DNA of 57,617 nt from Clostridium sp. AF27-2AA (GTDB lineage: Bacteria > Bacillota > Clostridia > Lachnospirales > Lachnospiraceae): assembly GCF_003478505.1 (NCBI RefSeq), contig NZ_QUFI01000020.1, positions 1 to 57,617 of the forward strand. The letters run 5' to 3'. Each line of letters starts with the position of its first letter. Within the stretch, counting starts at the first letter, position 1. The notes under the pieces are model-generated. The model made no database searches. It was not told where the DNA came from and saw nothing but the letters and a program-made list of their open reading frames with translations. Shown here piece after piece: positions 1 to 9,583 of this stretch. The position numbers and the translations under genes were made by a program.

Positions 1-34
1 GGTTTCCTCCGAGTGGAGGAATTTCCTATCATAC

Positions 35-66
35 AAAAAAACTCCTGGAGAACGAATCTCCAGGAG
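35..66 (-). terminator. Intrinsic terminator after rplQ
   Basis: Read on the minus strand, a 10-bp perfect stem (42-51 with 57-66) is followed by a run of T (complement of 35-41). It lies about 30 bases beyond the rplQ stop and so ends the alpha operon. The bases just past the T-run carry the GTATGATAGGAAATT motif seen at three other terminators here. Confidence 0.88.
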
Positions 67-98
67 CCCTAAGCTCATAAATTTATATGATTATAAGA

Positions 99-635
99 TT
101 AAACAAGCTCTAACAGCACTTCCATAGCGCCGTCACCCTTACGCTGGCCGATCTTAACGATACGGGTGTAACCACCGTTACGGGAAACGTACTTCGGAGC
201 AACCTCATCGAAGAGTTTTGCCGGGATATCTACGGATTTGGTGTTTTTCTTCTTGCCTGCAGCTGCGGTCGGAACCTCAGTTACATCGTAGAGAACTTTG
301 AGCATCTGACGACGAGCATGAAGTCTGGACGGCTTATCCTTCTTGATTTCCTTCTGAACTTCATCATAAACGGTAACTTTCTTGCCGTTTACTACCTCTT
401 TGACTCTCTTACCCTCAGCGTCCTTTTTAGCAACCTTAGCGGTAACAGTAACAGTCTCGAAGTTGTCTTTCTCTTTTACAGCCAGTGCAATCAGACCCTC
501 AGCAACTTTGCGGATCTCTTTTGCTCTAGCCTCAGTGGTTTTGATGCTTCCATGATACAGCAGTGCAGTTACCTGGCTGCGGATCATTGCTTTTCTCTGG
601 CTGGAAGTTCTTCCAAGTTTTCTATAACCTGCCAT
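99..635 (-). CDS. rplQ: 50S ribosomal protein L17, with a large insertion
   Basis: L17 lies near the peptide exit tunnel of the large subunit. The N-terminus MAGYRKLGRTSSQRKAM and the C-terminal GGYTRIVKIGQRKGDGAME are diagnostic. The start at 635 has GGAGG with good spacing; a start five codons earlier would swallow that site. The protein is 178 aa, against about 120 aa in Bacillus. The extra length is mainly a charged Lys/Val-rich insert of about 45 residues (near 55-100) before the conserved LHARRQ, plus a short Lys-rich insert near 120-135. It is the last gene of the alpha operon, as usual. Confidence 0.97.
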   Translation of the reverse strand: MAGYRKLGRTSSQRKAMIRSQVTALLYHGSIKTTEARAKEIRKVAEGLIALAVKEKDNFETVTVTAKVAKKDAEGKRVKEVVNGKKVTVYDEVQKEIKKDKPSRLHARRQMLKVLYDVTEVPTAAAGKKKNTKSVDIPAKLFDEVAPKYVSRNGGYTRIVKIGQRKGDGAMEVLLELV

Positions 636-779
636 TTTATTTTCCTCCATATAATGTGGAGTGCAGTCCCGTGCCCTTTGGTCTTACCGGACCACAGCTT
701 CCAATTTTTCATAACGTAGCGGCTCTCTGCCTGATGGACTTACGGAGCCGCCACTTTAAAGTTATCAGTAATTGAAGAA

Positions 780-1739
780 TTATTCCTCGCTCGGGTTGAG
801 CTGAAGGCCTAACTCTTTTAATTTCGCCAGAACTTCCTCAAGGGACTTTCTGCCGAGATTACGAACCTTCATCATATCCTCCGGAGTTCTGTTGCACAGC
901 TCCTCCACAGTATTGATTCCGGCTCTCTTTAAGCAGTTGTAGGAACGAACAGACAGTTCCAGTTCATCGATGTTCATCTCGAGAACCTTCTCTTTTTCAT
1001 TGTCCTCTTTCTCTACCATGATCTCAGCAGTCTTGGCATTCTCAGAAAGATCGATGAAAAGATTTAAGTGCTCGCTCAGAACTTTCGCTGCAAGGCTTAC
1101 AGCCTCATCTGGAGCTAAGGTTCCATTAGTGTACACGTCTAAGGTCAGCTTATCGTAATCGGTAACCTGTCCAACACGGGTATTCTGAATGGACATGTTG
1201 ACACGCTCAACCGGTGTGTAGATGGAATCCACCGCGATCACACCAACCGGCATATCCTCACTCTTATTCTTGTCTGCGCTCACATATCCGCGGCCCTTAG
1301 TGATCGTAAGTTCCATGTAGAACTTGCTGTCTGCGCCGCCGCTTAAGTGTGCGATCACCTGATCCGGATTCATGATCTCAATGTCCGGGTCAGCCTGGAT
1401 ATCAGCTGCAGTAATGACACCCTCACCCTCGAACTCGATGTAAGCGGTCTTTACTTCGTTGCTATCGCTGTTGTTCTTAATAGATAAGCTCTTGATGTTC
1501 ATAATGATTTCAGTTACATCTTCCTTAACACCCGGAATAGAACTGAACTCATGTAAAACGCCGTCGATTTTCACCTGGCTGACAGCTGCACCCGGCAGAG
1601 AAGAAAGCATGATTCTTCTCAGGGAGTTACCCAGCGTTGTGCCATAGCCTCTCTCAAGTGGTTCAACTACAAACTTGCCATATTTCTTATCATCAGAAAT
1701 CTCAACAATCTCAATGTTTGGTTTCTCAAAATCGAACAC
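780..1739 (-). CDS. rpoA: DNA-directed RNA polymerase subunit alpha
   Basis: RpoA is 319 aa. It dimerises to nucleate assembly of RNA polymerase and contacts UP elements and activators. The N-terminal domain shows [17 protein letters not shown], the assembly signature. The C-terminal domain shows [15 protein letters not shown] and [11 protein letters not shown], the helix-hairpin-helix DNA-binding part. The domains are joined by an acidic linker near residues 235-250. It sits between rpsD and rplQ as in most Firmicutes. Confidence 0.98.
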   Translation of the reverse strand: MFDFEKPNIEIVEISDDKKYGKFVVEPLERGYGTTLGNSLRRIMLSSLPGAAVSQVKIDGVLHEFSSIPGVKEDVTEIIMNIKSLSIKNNSDSNEVKTAYIEFEGEGVITAADIQADPDIEIMNPDQVIAHLSGGADSKFYMELTITKGRGYVSADKNKSEDMPVGVIAVDSIYTPVERVNMSIQNTRVGQVTDYDKLTLDVYTNGTLAPDEAVSLAAKVLSEHLNLFIDLSENAKTAEIMVEKEDNEKEKVLEMNIDELELSVRSYNCLKRAGINTVEELCNRTPEDMMKVRNLGRKSLEEVLAKLKELGLQLNPSEE

Positions 1740-1792
1740 GACTCTAGCCCCTCCTTTTGGGTTCTTCTATCGAGGGAAATTGGTACTCTTAA

Positions 1793-2386
1793 TTATTTGG
1801 AGTACAACTCGACGATAAGCATCTCGTTTACCGGAACATCAATCTCATCTCTGGACGGCATCTCTTTTACAGTACCGCGCAGATTCTCCTGGTCAACATC
1901 CAGCCAAGCCGGAACCAGACGTCCTGCAGTTACCTCAAGAGCATCTTTGTATCTCTGAGAAGATTTAGCCTTCTCTTTTACTTCGATCACGTCACCAGCT
2001 TTTACCAGGTAGGACGGAATGTTTACACACTTGCCGTTTACGAGGATGTGCTTGTGATCTACCATCTGTCTGGTCTCGCGTCTGGTGCGGCCGAATCCCA
2101 TACGGAATACAACGTTGTCCAGTCTGCGCTCCAGAAGGATCATCATGTTCTCACCAGTCTGGCCTTCCATCTTCTCAGCCTTGGTGTAGTAGTTACGGAA
2201 CGGTTTCTCTAATACGCCATAGATGAATTTTGCTTTCTGCTTCTCACGTAACTGGAGACCATACTCACTTACTTTTCTGTTAGCTCTTTTTAATTCTCTG
2301 TTTGATTTTTTATCAATTCCTAAATAGATCGGATCTAAACCAAGAGATCTGCATCTTTTAAGAACAGGAACTCTATCTACTGCCAC
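1793..2386 (-). CDS. rpsD: 30S ribosomal protein S4
   Basis: S4 is a primary 16S rRNA binder that nucleates small-subunit assembly. The 197-aa protein shows the S4 RNA-binding segment [20 protein letters not shown] followed by the [16 protein letters not shown] core. It lacks the N-terminal four-cysteine zinc cluster, so it is the zinc-independent type. The start is GTG at 2386, preceded by AGGAGG. Its place within the alpha operon is clostridial; Bacillus has moved the gene elsewhere. Confidence 0.97.
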   Translation of the reverse strand: MAVDRVPVLKRCRSLGLDPIYLGIDKKSNRELKRANRKVSEYGLQLREKQKAKFIYGVLEKPFRNYYTKAEKMEGQTGENMMILLERRLDNVVFRMGFGRTRRETRQMVDHKHILVNGKCVNIPSYLVKAGDVIEVKEKAKSSQRYKDALEVTAGRLVPAWLDVDQENLRGTVKEMPSRDEIDVPVNEMLIVELYSK

Positions 2387-2402
2387 TTTTAGTACCTCCT
2401 AA

Positions 2403-2804
2403 TTAGACTCTTCTACGTTTTGGCGGGCGACATCCGTTATGTGGAACCGGAGTTACGTCCTTAATGCTAGTTACTTCAATACCGCATGCGGAAAGCGCAC
2501 GAATTGCTGCCTCACGGCCTGAACCAGGTCCTTTAACCATAACGTCTACAGATTTTAAACCATGTACTAAAGCTGCTTTAGCGGCAGTTTCTGCAGCCAT
2601 CTGAGCTGCATATGGAGTAGATTTCCTTGAACCTCTAAATCCCAGACCACCGGCACTTGCCCAGGACAACGCGTTACCCTGTGCATCGGTTAAGGTAACG
2701 ATGGTGTTGTTAAAAGAAGACTGGATATGTGCCTGTCCGCGTTCAACGTTTTTCTTTACGCGCTTTTTTGTCACTTTTTTTGCAGTGGACACTTTTTTAG
2801 CCAT
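2403..2804 (-). CDS. rpsK: 30S ribosomal protein S11
   Basis: This 133-aa protein of the small-subunit platform sits near the Shine-Dalgarno/anti-Shine-Dalgarno helix. Recognised by [15 protein letters not shown], the [15 protein letters not shown] core and the C-terminal [13 protein letters not shown]. The basic N-terminal tail is Lys/Val-rich. It lies 16 bases before rpsD in the rpsM-rpsK-rpsD-rpoA-rplQ order. Confidence 0.97.
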   Translation of the reverse strand: MAKKVSTAKKVTKKRVKKNVERGQAHIQSSFNNTIVTLTDAQGNALSWASAGGLGFRGSRKSTPYAAQMAAETAAKAALVHGLKSVDVMVKGPGSGREAAIRALSACGIEVTSIKDVTPVPHNGCRPPKRRRV

Positions 2805-2892
2805 TTTAAACTAACCTACTTTCTTGAATTTCCGAATCCTGTTTCCTGTTTTTAAAACATGCAACGTGATTCTACATAATGTAACGAATTAC

Positions 2893-3261
2893 TTATTTCT
2901 TCTTGTTTGCAACAGTCTTACGAGGACCTTTGCGGGTTCTTGCATTGGTTTTGGTCTTCTGACCACGAACCGGGAGACCTTTTCTATGACGGATTCCGCG
3001 ATAGCAGCCAATCTCCTGCAGTCTCTTGATGTTCATAGCGATCTCTCTGCGAAGATCACCCTCAACAGTCTGAGTGTCAGCAATAACAGCTGCCAGCTTC
3101 TTCACTTCGTCATCGGTCAGATCCTTAACACGGGTGTCAGGATTAACGCCAGCCTCAGCAAGGATACGGTTTGCACTTGTTCTACCGATTCCGTAGATGT
3201 AAGTCAGACCGATTTCAACACGTTTTTCTCTTGGTAAATCAACACCTGAAATACGAGCCAT
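2893..3261 (-). CDS. rpsM: 30S ribosomal protein S13
   Basis: S13 (122 aa) is in the head of the small subunit and contacts P-site tRNA and L5 across the subunit bridge. The sequence starts [20 protein letters not shown] and ends in a basic tail with [19 protein letters not shown], both standard. It follows rpmJ, and a GGAGG site lies just upstream of the start. Confidence 0.97.
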   Translation of the reverse strand: MARISGVDLPREKRVEIGLTYIYGIGRTSANRILAEAGVNPDTRVKDLTDDEVKKLAAVIADTQTVEGDLRREIAMNIKRLQEIGCYRGIRHRKGLPVRGQKTKTNARTRKGPRKTVANKKK

Positions 3262-3292
3262 TTGCGTCGTAACCTCCTATAACTTTTTGTTT

Positions 3293-3406
3293 TTAACCTT
3301 GTCTCTGTTTGTGCTTAGGATTTTCACAGATTACTCTGATACTGCCTTTGCGTTTGATGATTTTGCACTTTTCGCAAATCGGTTTTACTGATGATCTCAC
3401 CTTCAC
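3293..3406 (-). CDS. rpmJ: 50S ribosomal protein L36 (37 aa, GTG start)
   Basis: This short gene encodes [18 protein letters not shown] followed by [18 protein letters not shown]. The C-x2-C...C...H pattern is the zinc ribbon of the zinc-binding L36 form. Translation starts at GTG (3404-3406), with AGAAAGGAG eight bases upstream. It stops with TAA at 3293-3295. It sits between infA and rpsM, its standard place, and is the first gene after an internal promoter. Confidence 0.96.
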   Translation of the reverse strand: MKVRSSVKPICEKCKIIKRKGSIRVICENPKHKQRQG

Positions 3407-3430
3407 GGCAATTCTCCTTTCTACAGTTGC

Positions 3431-3450
3431 ATATATCTGTCCAGATATAT
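3431..3450 (-). other. Perfect palindrome in the rpmJ leader
   Basis: A 9-bp perfect inverted repeat (ATATATCTG / CAGATATAT, 2-base loop) lies about 20 bases upstream of the rpmJ ribosome site, inside the transcribed leader of the promoter at 3512-3540. It could be an RNA hairpin that modulates translation or an operator. No protein partner is evident from the sequence. Confidence 0.55.
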
Positions 3451-3511
3451 TGGTACAGCCGGACTAATTTTAGACAAACTTCGCCCAGCATCTCAACAAA
3501 GTCGCCATGAT

Positions 3512-3540
3512 ATTATAACATCATGGTTCCTATTATGCAA
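3512..3540 (-). promoter_or_regulatory. Sigma-A-type promoter for rpmJ-rpsM-rpsK-rpsD-rpoA-rplQ
   Basis: On the minus strand, TTGCAT (3535-3540) and a perfect TATAAT (3512-3517) are separated by 17 bases. The promoter lies in the 193-bp gap between infA and rpmJ, giving a leader of about 100 nt. AT-rich sequence lies upstream. It lets the alpha-operon genes be made independently of the long S10-spc transcript. Confidence 0.8.
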
Positions 3541-3599
3541 GTGTTTTTCTAAATATTTTTTACTATTTTTTATTTATAAAAGCGGCTGCTTCTATAACC

Positions 3600-3818
3600 T
3601 TATTTATCTCTCCAGATGATTCTGCCCTTGCTTAAATCATACGGAGACATCTCAAGGGTAACCTTGTCGCCCGGCAGGATACGGATGTAGTTCATACGCA
3701 GCTTACCGCTGATATGAGCCAGTACCTGATGGCCGTTCTCTAACTCTACCTGGAACATTGCGTTCGGCAGCTTCTCAACAACAGTTCCCTCAATTTCAAT
3801 AACATCTGATTTAGACAT
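3600..3818 (-). CDS. infA: Translation initiation factor IF-1
   Basis: IF-1 (72 aa) is an OB-fold protein that occupies the ribosomal A site during initiation. The sequence [20 protein letters not shown], the [19 protein letters not shown] core and the end [10 protein letters not shown] match the bacterial family along its whole length. It lies 14 bases after the KOW-domain gene. Confidence 0.98.
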   Translation of the reverse strand: MSKSDVIEIEGTVVEKLPNAMFQVELENGHQVLAHISGKLRMNYIRILPGDKVTLEMSPYDLSKGRIIWRDK

Positions 3819-3832
3819 GTAATCAATTCCTC

Positions 3833-4084
3833 CTAAATACAGCCGTGGCGTTTCACCCAGGCGTTCAGCTCGTTTCGGATTTCTTCATCAGTGGGAGACG
3901 CCGTAAAGAGCGGCGTCTTCCCTGCCTGAATATGTTTCTTGTTTTTCCGCTTCGGGTCGTCCACCCTGTGGGTGGTTCCATTTGCCATGGCAACGTATTC
4001 CCCTTCATCGGATACTATGATAAAATACTGGTTTTTGTCATGTCCCGCAAGAGATCTTGCCGGACAGTACAGTTCCATTTTCAT
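3833..4084 (-). CDS. KOW-domain (L14e-like) RNA-binding protein
   Basis: This 83-aa protein starts [20 protein letters not shown] and contains an SLAGHDK...[16 protein letters not shown] segment, the KOW/L14e-like beta-barrel pattern. A basic stretch, [12 protein letters not shown], follows. Genes of this type commonly lie between map and infA in clostridia and are annotated as RNA-binding or ribosome-associated. Its exact role is unknown. An AAGGCGG site precedes the start at 4084. The map stop lies 12 bases upstream, so translation is probably coupled. Confidence 0.85.
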   Translation of the reverse strand: MKMELYCPARSLAGHDKNQYFIIVSDEGEYVAMANGTTHRVDDPKRKNKKHIQAGKTPLFTASPTDEEIRNELNAWVKRHGCI

Positions 4085-4096
4085 CGCACACCGCCT

Positions 4097-4846
4097 TTAC
4101 AGAGATAAGATCTCCGGCTCACCCTCAGTGATCAGAATGGTGTTCTCATAATGAGCAGACATGCTGTGGTCTTTTGTAACCACCGTCCAGTCGTCATCCA
4201 TCCATGCTACGTTCGGTGTTCCGATATTGATCATGGGCTCAACGGCCAGCGTCATACCCGGAACCAGCTTGATGCCCTTGCGCTTCTGCGCAAAGTTCGG
4301 CACCTCCGGCTCCTCGTGCAGATGAGATCCGATACCGTGTCCCACCAGATCGCGGACAACACCGTATCCGAAGCTTTCTGCATAGGCCTGGATTGCGGAA
4401 GAGATATCATTGAGATGATTGCCAGCTTTCGCGAACTTAATCCCCTCAAAGAAAGATTGCCTGGTAACATCAATCAGCTTCTGCGCTTCCGGGCTGATGG
4501 CACCAACCGCGTGGGTTCTTGCAGCATCAGAATGATAGCCTTTGTAAATGACGCCTGCATCCAGGCTGACAATGTCGCCCTCCTTGATGATATGGTGCTT
4601 ATTCGGAATACCATGTACCACCTCATCATTCACAGAAACACAGATGGATGCCGGGTAGCCATTGTAATTCTTAAAGGAAGGAACACACCCGAACTCGCGG
4701 ATCAGCTTCTCGCCCAGACGGTCAATGTCCAGAGTGGACATGCCCGGGTGAATGGCTTTCTCCAGTTCCTCATGTACCTTCGCCAGAATTCTTCCGGCCT
4801 CCCGCATCAGCTCAATCTCTCTTGCGGATTTGATCGTTACTGACAT
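4097..4846 (-). CDS. map: Methionine aminopeptidase, type I
   Basis: Removes the N-terminal methionine from nascent proteins. The 249-aa protein shows the metal ligands in SLDAGVIYKGYHSDAARTHAVG (two Asp), GHGIGSHLHEEPEVPN (His) and VEPMINIG (Glu), plus the final Glu in YENTILITEGEPE. The start at 4846 follows GGAGG by seven bases. It lies one base beyond the adk stop, so the two are probably translationally coupled. Confidence 0.96.
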   Translation of the reverse strand: MSVTIKSAREIELMREAGRILAKVHEELEKAIHPGMSTLDIDRLGEKLIREFGCVPSFKNYNGYPASICVSVNDEVVHGIPNKHHIIKEGDIVSLDAGVIYKGYHSDAARTHAVGAISPEAQKLIDVTRQSFFEGIKFAKAGNHLNDISSAIQAYAESFGYGVVRDLVGHGIGSHLHEEPEVPNFAQKRKGIKLVPGMTLAVEPMINIGTPNVAWMDDDWTVVTKDHSMSAHYENTILITEGEPEILSL

Positions 4847-4847
4847 A

Positions 4848-5492
4848 TTACGCCTCCAGGACAGCTTCGATGTCCTCAAATACTTTGTTTAAATCCTGTG
4901 TTCCGTCTACAGATTTCAGGATTCCGGCCTTTTTGTAATAATCAATCAGCGGCTGAGTCTGGTCATGATATACCGTCAGACGTTTCTTTACAGTCTCCGG
5001 CTTATCGTCGTCACGCAGTACCAGCTTCTGGCCGCATGCGTCACAGACACCTTCCACTTTGGTCGGATTGTATACGATGTGATAGGTAGCACCGCAGGAG
5101 AGACACGCTCTTCTGCCTGACATACGGTTGATAATGGACTCATCCGGTACATCAACATCAATTGCGAAATCCATCTTCTGGCCCAGCTTATCAAGTGCTT
5201 CTGTCAGGCTTTCTGCCTGCGGAATAGTTCTCGGGAAACCGTCCAGCACATATCCGTTCTCGCAGTCAGCCTCTGCAATACGGTCTAACAGCATGCCGAT
5301 GGTGACATCATCCGGAACAAGCTGTCCCTGATCCATGTAAGACTTCGCCTTCATACCCAGCTCTGTACCGCCCTTGATATTTGCACGGAAAATATCTCCG
5401 GTAGAGATATGCGGAATACCATATTTCGCTGCAATCTTCTTTGCCTGGGTGCCTTTGCCGGCACCCGGAGCACCTAACATGATGATCTTCAT
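4848..5492 (-). CDS. adk: Adenylate kinase (zinc-lid form)
   Basis: Interconverts AMP, ATP and ADP. The 214-aa protein begins [20 protein letters not shown], containing the P-loop GAPGAGKGT, followed by the AMP-binding region [12 protein letters not shown]. The LID carries four cysteines (CLSCGATYH ... CDACG), the zinc-binding form found in Gram-positives. The start at 5492 has GAGGAGG. An intrinsic terminator separates it from secY, so it may be expressed partly apart from the spc operon. Confidence 0.97.
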   Translation of the reverse strand: MKIIMLGAPGAGKGTQAKKIAAKYGIPHISTGDIFRANIKGGTELGMKAKSYMDQGQLVPDDVTIGMLLDRIAEADCENGYVLDGFPRTIPQAESLTEALDKLGQKMDFAIDVDVPDESIINRMSGRRACLSCGATYHIVYNPTKVEGVCDACGQKLVLRDDDKPETVKKRLTVYHDQTQPLIDYYKKAGILKSVDGTQDLNKVFEDIEAVLEA

Positions 5493-5522
5493 CTGGTTAA
5501 TCCTCCTCGCAGGGCGTTCCTC

Positions 5523-5549
5523 TATGACAGGACGCAATTTCCTGTTATA
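5523..5549 (-). repeat. Terminator-linked inverted repeat
   Basis: TATGACAGGA and TCCTGTTATA flank a short CGCAATT spacer. The same AGGAAATTGCGTCCT-type core follows the proS T-box terminator (27120-27158), and half-versions follow the terminators at 35-66 and 25561-25612. All lie immediately after a minus-strand T-run. Confidence 0.6.
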
Positions 5550-5550
5550 C

Positions 5551-5586
5551 AAAAGAAGCTGCTGCACGCATATGGGCAGCAGCTTT
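5551..5586 (-). terminator. Terminator between secY and adk
   Basis: The minus strand has a 10-bp stem, AAGCTGCTGC with GCAGCAGCTT, then CTTTT. It lies 14-49 bases after the secY stop. It probably lowers read-through from the spc operon into adk-map-infA rather than blocking it fully, since no strong promoter is obvious between it and adk. Confidence 0.75.
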
Positions 5587-5599
5587 CTCTTACGAACGC

Positions 5600-6919
5600 T
5601 TAATCATTTAAAAAGCCTTTGTAATTTCTAACGATCATCTGAGATTCAATAGCCTTAATGGTCTCCAGGATAACACTGACGATAATGATCAGGGAGGTAC
5701 CCATGAAGGACAGACGGCTTACCGTGAATACTCCGGAAATGGTGATCGGGATAACGCTGACAATGATCAGGCCAACTGCACCGATAAATACGATGTAATT
5801 TAAGATCTTGTCAAGATATTCGGAAGTCGGTTTACCTGGGCGGATACCCGGGATAAAACCGCCGGACTTCTTCATATTGTTTGCCACTTCCAGCGGATTG
5901 AAGGTGATGGATGTATAGAAGTATGCGAAAAGCACGATCAATACAAGGTAGATCACCAGTCCCACAGAATATGCCGGCATCTCCGGTCTGAACCAGTAAG
6001 ATGAGTTCAGGACCATCAGGATTTTACCGCCGATGGTGGTGTAATCCGGATGGAAAAACTGTGCGATCACAATCGGGAAGGACATGATGGAGGAAGCAAA
6101 GATTACCGGGATGACACCTGCGGTGTTCACCTTTAACGGAATGTGGGAAGCCTGGCCGCCCACTAACTTTCTGCCAACCATCTTTTTAGAATACTGGACC
6201 GGGATTCTGCGCTCGCCATCCTGAAGGATGATAACGAACACAACCATAGCTGCAAGGATCGCAATCATAATCAGTACGATCAATACAGTAGATCCGATGT
6301 TCTTGCTGTTGCTTAAGAATCTGGTGTACAGGGTGTTCACATCCTGCGGGAGAGAGGATACGATATTGAACAGCAGGACGATGGAAATACCATTGCCCAC
6401 GCCCTTCTCAGTAATACGCTCACCGATCCACATCAGGAATGCGCTTCCTGCAGTCATGGTAGCGACTGCAATAACCACGCTCCATACATTGTAATTGATC
6501 AGAAGTCCCTGGCCGCCGAAACCGACTGCCATTCCGATGGACTCGATCAGTGCAAGCGCAACCGTTAAGTAACGGGTGTACTCTGCGATCTTCTTACGGC
6601 CATCCTCGCCGTCACGCTGCATCTCTTCCAGCTTCGGAATTGCGATCGTGAGCAGCTGCATGATGATGGAAGATGTAATGTACGGGGTGATACTCAGTGC
6701 GAAAATAGACATGGAGGAGAAGGATCCGCCAGTCATCGCATTGAAAAATCCAAATGCATCAGTGGACTGATTCGCGAAGAAATTCGCGAAAAAGTCCGTC
6801 TTAACTCCAGGAATCGGCAGTTCAGATCCAAAACGGATGACCACCAGCATGAGGAAGGTGAAGATCAGTTTTGTTCTGATCTCCTTGATCTTCCATGCAT
6901 TTCGGAGTGTCTTTAACAT
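5600..6919 (-). CDS. secY: Protein translocase subunit SecY
   Basis: The channel of the Sec translocon in the inner membrane. The 439-aa protein has about ten hydrophobic segments. Diagnostic stretches include [49 protein letters not shown] and the cytoplasmic loop [16 protein letters not shown]. It starts one base past the rplO stop, in the usual rplO-secY-adk order. Confidence 0.98.
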   Translation of the reverse strand: MLKTLRNAWKIKEIRTKLIFTFLMLVVIRFGSELPIPGVKTDFFANFFANQSTDAFGFFNAMTGGSFSSMSIFALSITPYITSSIIMQLLTIAIPKLEEMQRDGEDGRKKIAEYTRYLTVALALIESIGMAVGFGGQGLLINYNVWSVVIAVATMTAGSAFLMWIGERITEKGVGNGISIVLLFNIVSSLPQDVNTLYTRFLSNSKNIGSTVLIVLIMIAILAAMVVFVIILQDGERRIPVQYSKKMVGRKLVGGQASHIPLKVNTAGVIPVIFASSIMSFPIVIAQFFHPDYTTIGGKILMVLNSSYWFRPEMPAYSVGLVIYLVLIVLFAYFYTSITFNPLEVANNMKKSGGFIPGIRPGKPTSEYLDKILNYIVFIGAVGLIIVSVIPITISGVFTVSRLSFMGTSLIIIVSVILETIKAIESQMIVRNYKGFLND

Positions 6920-6920
6920 A

Positions 6921-7361
6921 TTAGATCACCTCGCAGGTTCCACCTAAAGCTTCAATTTTAGCCTTCGCACCCTCACTGAATGCATCTGCCTTTACGGTCA
7001 GCTTTTTGGTCAGTTCTCCGTTACCCAGGATCTTGACGCCATCTCTCGGATTCTTAACGATTCCGCTCTCAAGAAGAGTCTCAACAGTAACAACTGCATC
7101 GTTCTCGAAGCACTCTAAAGCGCTTACATTGATACCAACGATAACTTTGGTGTTACGATTCTTGAAGCCTCTCTTCGGGAGACGTCTGTATAACGGCATC
7201 TGACCACCCTCGAAACCAGGTCTCGGTGCGCCAGAACGTGCTTTCTGACCCTTGTGGCCCTTACCAGCAGTTTTGCCGTTTCCGGAAGCGTGACCGCGTC
7301 CTCTTCTGAAATTATCACTATGTTTAGAACCAACAGCAGGCTGTAAATTGGATAAATCCAT
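6921..7361 (-). CDS. rplO: 50S ribosomal protein L15
   Basis: L15 (146 aa) is a late-assembly large-subunit protein. It starts [14 protein letters not shown] and has the long basic loop [20 protein letters not shown] and [20 protein letters not shown]. The start at 7361 has AGGAGG. It is placed between rpmD and secY. Confidence 0.97.
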   Translation of the reverse strand: MDLSNLQPAVGSKHSDNFRRGRGHASGNGKTAGKGHKGQKARSGAPRPGFEGGQMPLYRRLPKRGFKNRNTKVIVGINVSALECFENDAVVTVETLLESGIVKNPRDGVKILGNGELTKKLTVKADAFSEGAKAKIEALGGTCEVI

Positions 7362-7387
7362 TGCACTGCACCTCCTTACTTCTATAA

Positions 7388-7570
7388 TTAGATTTCTTCT
7401 ACCTTAACTAAATGCTTTACGTGCCAGATCATACCTCTGACAGCCTCGTTATCCGGAAGTTCAACAGTCTTGTTGACTTTCTTCAGGCCCAGAGCCTCTA
7501 CGGTAGCTTTCTGCTTCGGGATAGCACCGATCGGGGATTTGACTAACGTTACTTTTAACTTCTCTGCCAT
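7388..7570 (-). CDS. rpmD: 50S ribosomal protein L30
   Basis: A 60-aa large-subunit protein of the short bacterial type: [20 protein letters not shown], then [14 protein letters not shown] and [13 protein letters not shown]. It sits between rpsE and rplO, its standard place. Confidence 0.96.
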   Translation of the reverse strand: MAEKLKVTLVKSPIGAIPKQKATVEALGLKKVNKTVELPDNEAVRGMIWHVKHLVKVEEI

Positions 7571-7583
7571 TTCATTACCCTCC

Positions 7584-8093
7584 TTAGCCTAAGATCTCTT
7601 CAACAGATTTGCCGCGAAGTCTTGCATACTCTTCCGGAGTCTTAAGCTGAGTCAGACCGTTGATCACTGCAAGAACAACGTTGGTCTTGTTGTTGGAGCC
7701 TAAAGACTTAGCACGGATGTTCTTGATACCAGCAAGCTCCAGTACGGAACGAGCCGGACCACCAGCGATGATACCAGTACCTTCCGGAGCCTTCTTTAAC
7801 AGTACAGAAGAGCTGCCGAACTTGCAGATGTGGTCGTGCGGGATACTCTTGTTCTCGTCAACCGGGATCTCTACCAGGTTCTTCATAGCTGCTTCTCTTC
7901 CTTTGCGGATTGCCTCCGGAACCTCACCAGCCTTACCAAGACCTGCACCTACGTGACCATTGCCATCACCTACTACTACCAGAGCAGAGAATCTCATGGT
8001 ACGTCCACCTTTTACGGTTTTGGATACACGCTTGATTGCTACTACGTTGTCATTTAATTCAAACTGACTTGGGTCAATAATTGTACGCTTCAT
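7584..8093 (-). CDS. rpsE: 30S ribosomal protein S5
   Basis: S5 (169 aa) contributes to decoding fidelity and to the mRNA-entry helicase. The double-stranded RNA-binding-like fold is seen in [20 protein letters not shown] and [20 protein letters not shown]. The C-terminal half has [20 protein letters not shown]. It lies 13 bases upstream of rpmD. Confidence 0.98.
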   Translation of the reverse strand: MKRTIIDPSQFELNDNVVAIKRVSKTVKGGRTMRFSALVVVGDGNGHVGAGLGKAGEVPEAIRKGREAAMKNLVEIPVDENKSIPHDHICKFGSSSVLLKKAPEGTGIIAGGPARSVLELAGIKNIRAKSLGSNNKTNVVLAVINGLTQLKTPEEYARLRGKSVEEILG

Positions 8094-8109
8094 GCCGTTC
8101 TCCTCTCTA

Positions 8110-8478
8110 CTAGAATTTCAGACCAGCTTCACGAGCTGCGTCTGCAAGTGCCTGGATCTTACCCTGGTAAATGAAACCGCCTCTATCGAAAACGACTTCC
8201 TCGATACCCTTCTCCAGAGCTCTCTTAGCGATCAGAGTTCCAACATAAGTTGCTGCTGCAGTGTCATTGGTGTGCTCAAGCTCAGCCTTAACTGCCTTCT
8301 CATTGGTGGATGCTGCTACCAGAGTATTGCCGACTGAGTCGTCAATAATCTGAGCATACATATGATTATTACTTCTGAAAACAGCCAGACGCGGTCTCTC
8401 TGCAGTACCTGCAAAGCGATTACGTAATCTGGTATGCTTTTTAACGCGAATTTCGCTTCTTGATTTCTTACTAACCAT
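8110..8478 (-). CDS. rplR: 50S ribosomal protein L18
   Basis: L18 (122 aa) binds 5S rRNA with L5. Seen are the basic N-terminus [31 protein letters not shown] and the C-terminal [20 protein letters not shown]. The order rplF-rplR-rpsE is conserved. Confidence 0.97.
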   Translation of the reverse strand: MVSKKSRSEIRVKKHTRLRNRFAGTAERPRLAVFRSNNHMYAQIIDDSVGNTLVAASTNEKAVKAELEHTNDTAAATYVGTLIAKRALEKGIEEVVFDRGGFIYQGKIQALADAAREAGLKF

Positions 8479-8495
8479 CTTTGTACTCTCCTTAA

Positions 8496-9038
8496 TTATT
8501 TCTTACCAGTCTTACCAACTTTACGTCTGATAGTCTCATCAGCATACTTGATACCCTTGCCCTTATACGGCTCAGGTCTTCTCTTGTCTCTGATCTCTGC
8601 AGCGTACTGGCCAACTTTCTCTTTATCGATACCTTTAACCGTGATCTTATTCTGACCTTCCAGAACAGTCTCAAGACCTTCCGGATCTTCCATCTCTACC
8701 GGATGGGAATAACCCAGGTTAAGGGTTAATTTCTTGCCCTGCTTAGATGCTCTGTAACCTACACCGTTTACTTCCAGAACTTTCTCGTAGCCAGCGGTAA
8801 CACCAACTACCATGTTGTTGATCAGGGTTCTGGTCAGACCATGTAAAGATTTCATCTTCTTTAAGTCATTCGGTCTGGTTACAACAATATGTCCATCTTC
8901 TTCCTTGATGTCCATCTCTACCGGTAACTCTCTCTCAAGGGTTCCCTTAGGACCTTTTACAGTCACTTTATTATTCTCTGCAATCGTTACAGTTACGCCT
9001 GCCGGGATTGCGATTGGCATTCTTCCGATACGTGACAT
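8496..9038 (-). CDS. rplF: 50S ribosomal protein L6
   Basis: L6 (180 aa) lies near the GTPase-associated centre. It starts [17 protein letters not shown], has two repeated alpha/beta domains, and ends with the family signature [26 protein letters not shown] site precedes the start. Confidence 0.97.
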   Translation of the reverse strand: MSRIGRMPIAIPAGVTVTIAENNKVTVKGPKGTLERELPVEMDIKEEDGHIVVTRPNDLKKMKSLHGLTRTLINNMVVGVTAGYEKVLEVNGVGYRASKQGKKLTLNLGYSHPVEMEDPEGLETVLEGQNKITVKGIDKEKVGQYAAEIRDKRRPEPYKGKGIKYADETIRRKVGKTGKK

Positions 9039-9131
9039 GCCATTTACCTCCTACTTAAATTTTCGGAAAACGCTCTGTGCGTTTTCTGTTTTCAGTTACA
9101 TAATATATAGAAGTAGCTTCGCGGCAACGAA

Positions 9132-9533
9132 TTACCAAACGAATGCTAATACCTCTCCGCCTACGCCCAGACGACGTGCTTCCTTATCGGTGATAACGCC
9201 CTGGTTGGTGGAAATGATTGCGATTCCCAGACCGCCAAGTACTCTCGGGAGGTCCTCTTTGTTTGCGTATACACGCAGACCCGGTTTGGAAATTCTCTTG
9301 ATGCCGCTGATGATCTTCTCATTCTTATCTGCACCATACTTTAAGGTGATGTGGATAGTCTTGAATGCGCCGTCCTCAACGATATCGTATTTCTGAATGT
9401 AACCCTCTTTTACCAGGATGTCTGCAATAGCAAGCTTCATCTTGGAAGACGGTACGTCAACAGTGTCATGTTTAGCAGTGTTTGCGTTACGGATTCTTGT
9501 AAGCATATCTGCGATCGGATCACTCATAGTCAT
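9132..9533 (-). CDS. rpsH: 30S ribosomal protein S8
   Basis: S8 (133 aa) binds central-domain 16S rRNA. It starts [18 protein letters not shown] and ends [20 protein letters not shown] then GGEVLAFVW. In enterobacteria S8 is the repressor of the spc operon; no equivalent target is visible here. The start at 9533 has AAGGAGG. A 264-bp gap of stacked hairpins separates it from rpsZ upstream, unusual for this operon. Confidence 0.97.
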   Translation of the reverse strand: MTMSDPIADMLTRIRNANTAKHDTVDVPSSKMKLAIADILVKEGYIQKYDIVEDGAFKTIHITLKYGADKNEKIISGIKRISKPGLRVYANKEDLPRVLGGLGIAIISTNQGVITDKEARRLGVGGEVLAFVW

Positions 9534-9583
9534 GATGGATAATTCCTCCTTAATATTGTTAGTTGGTTTCCTTTTTGTTGGAC

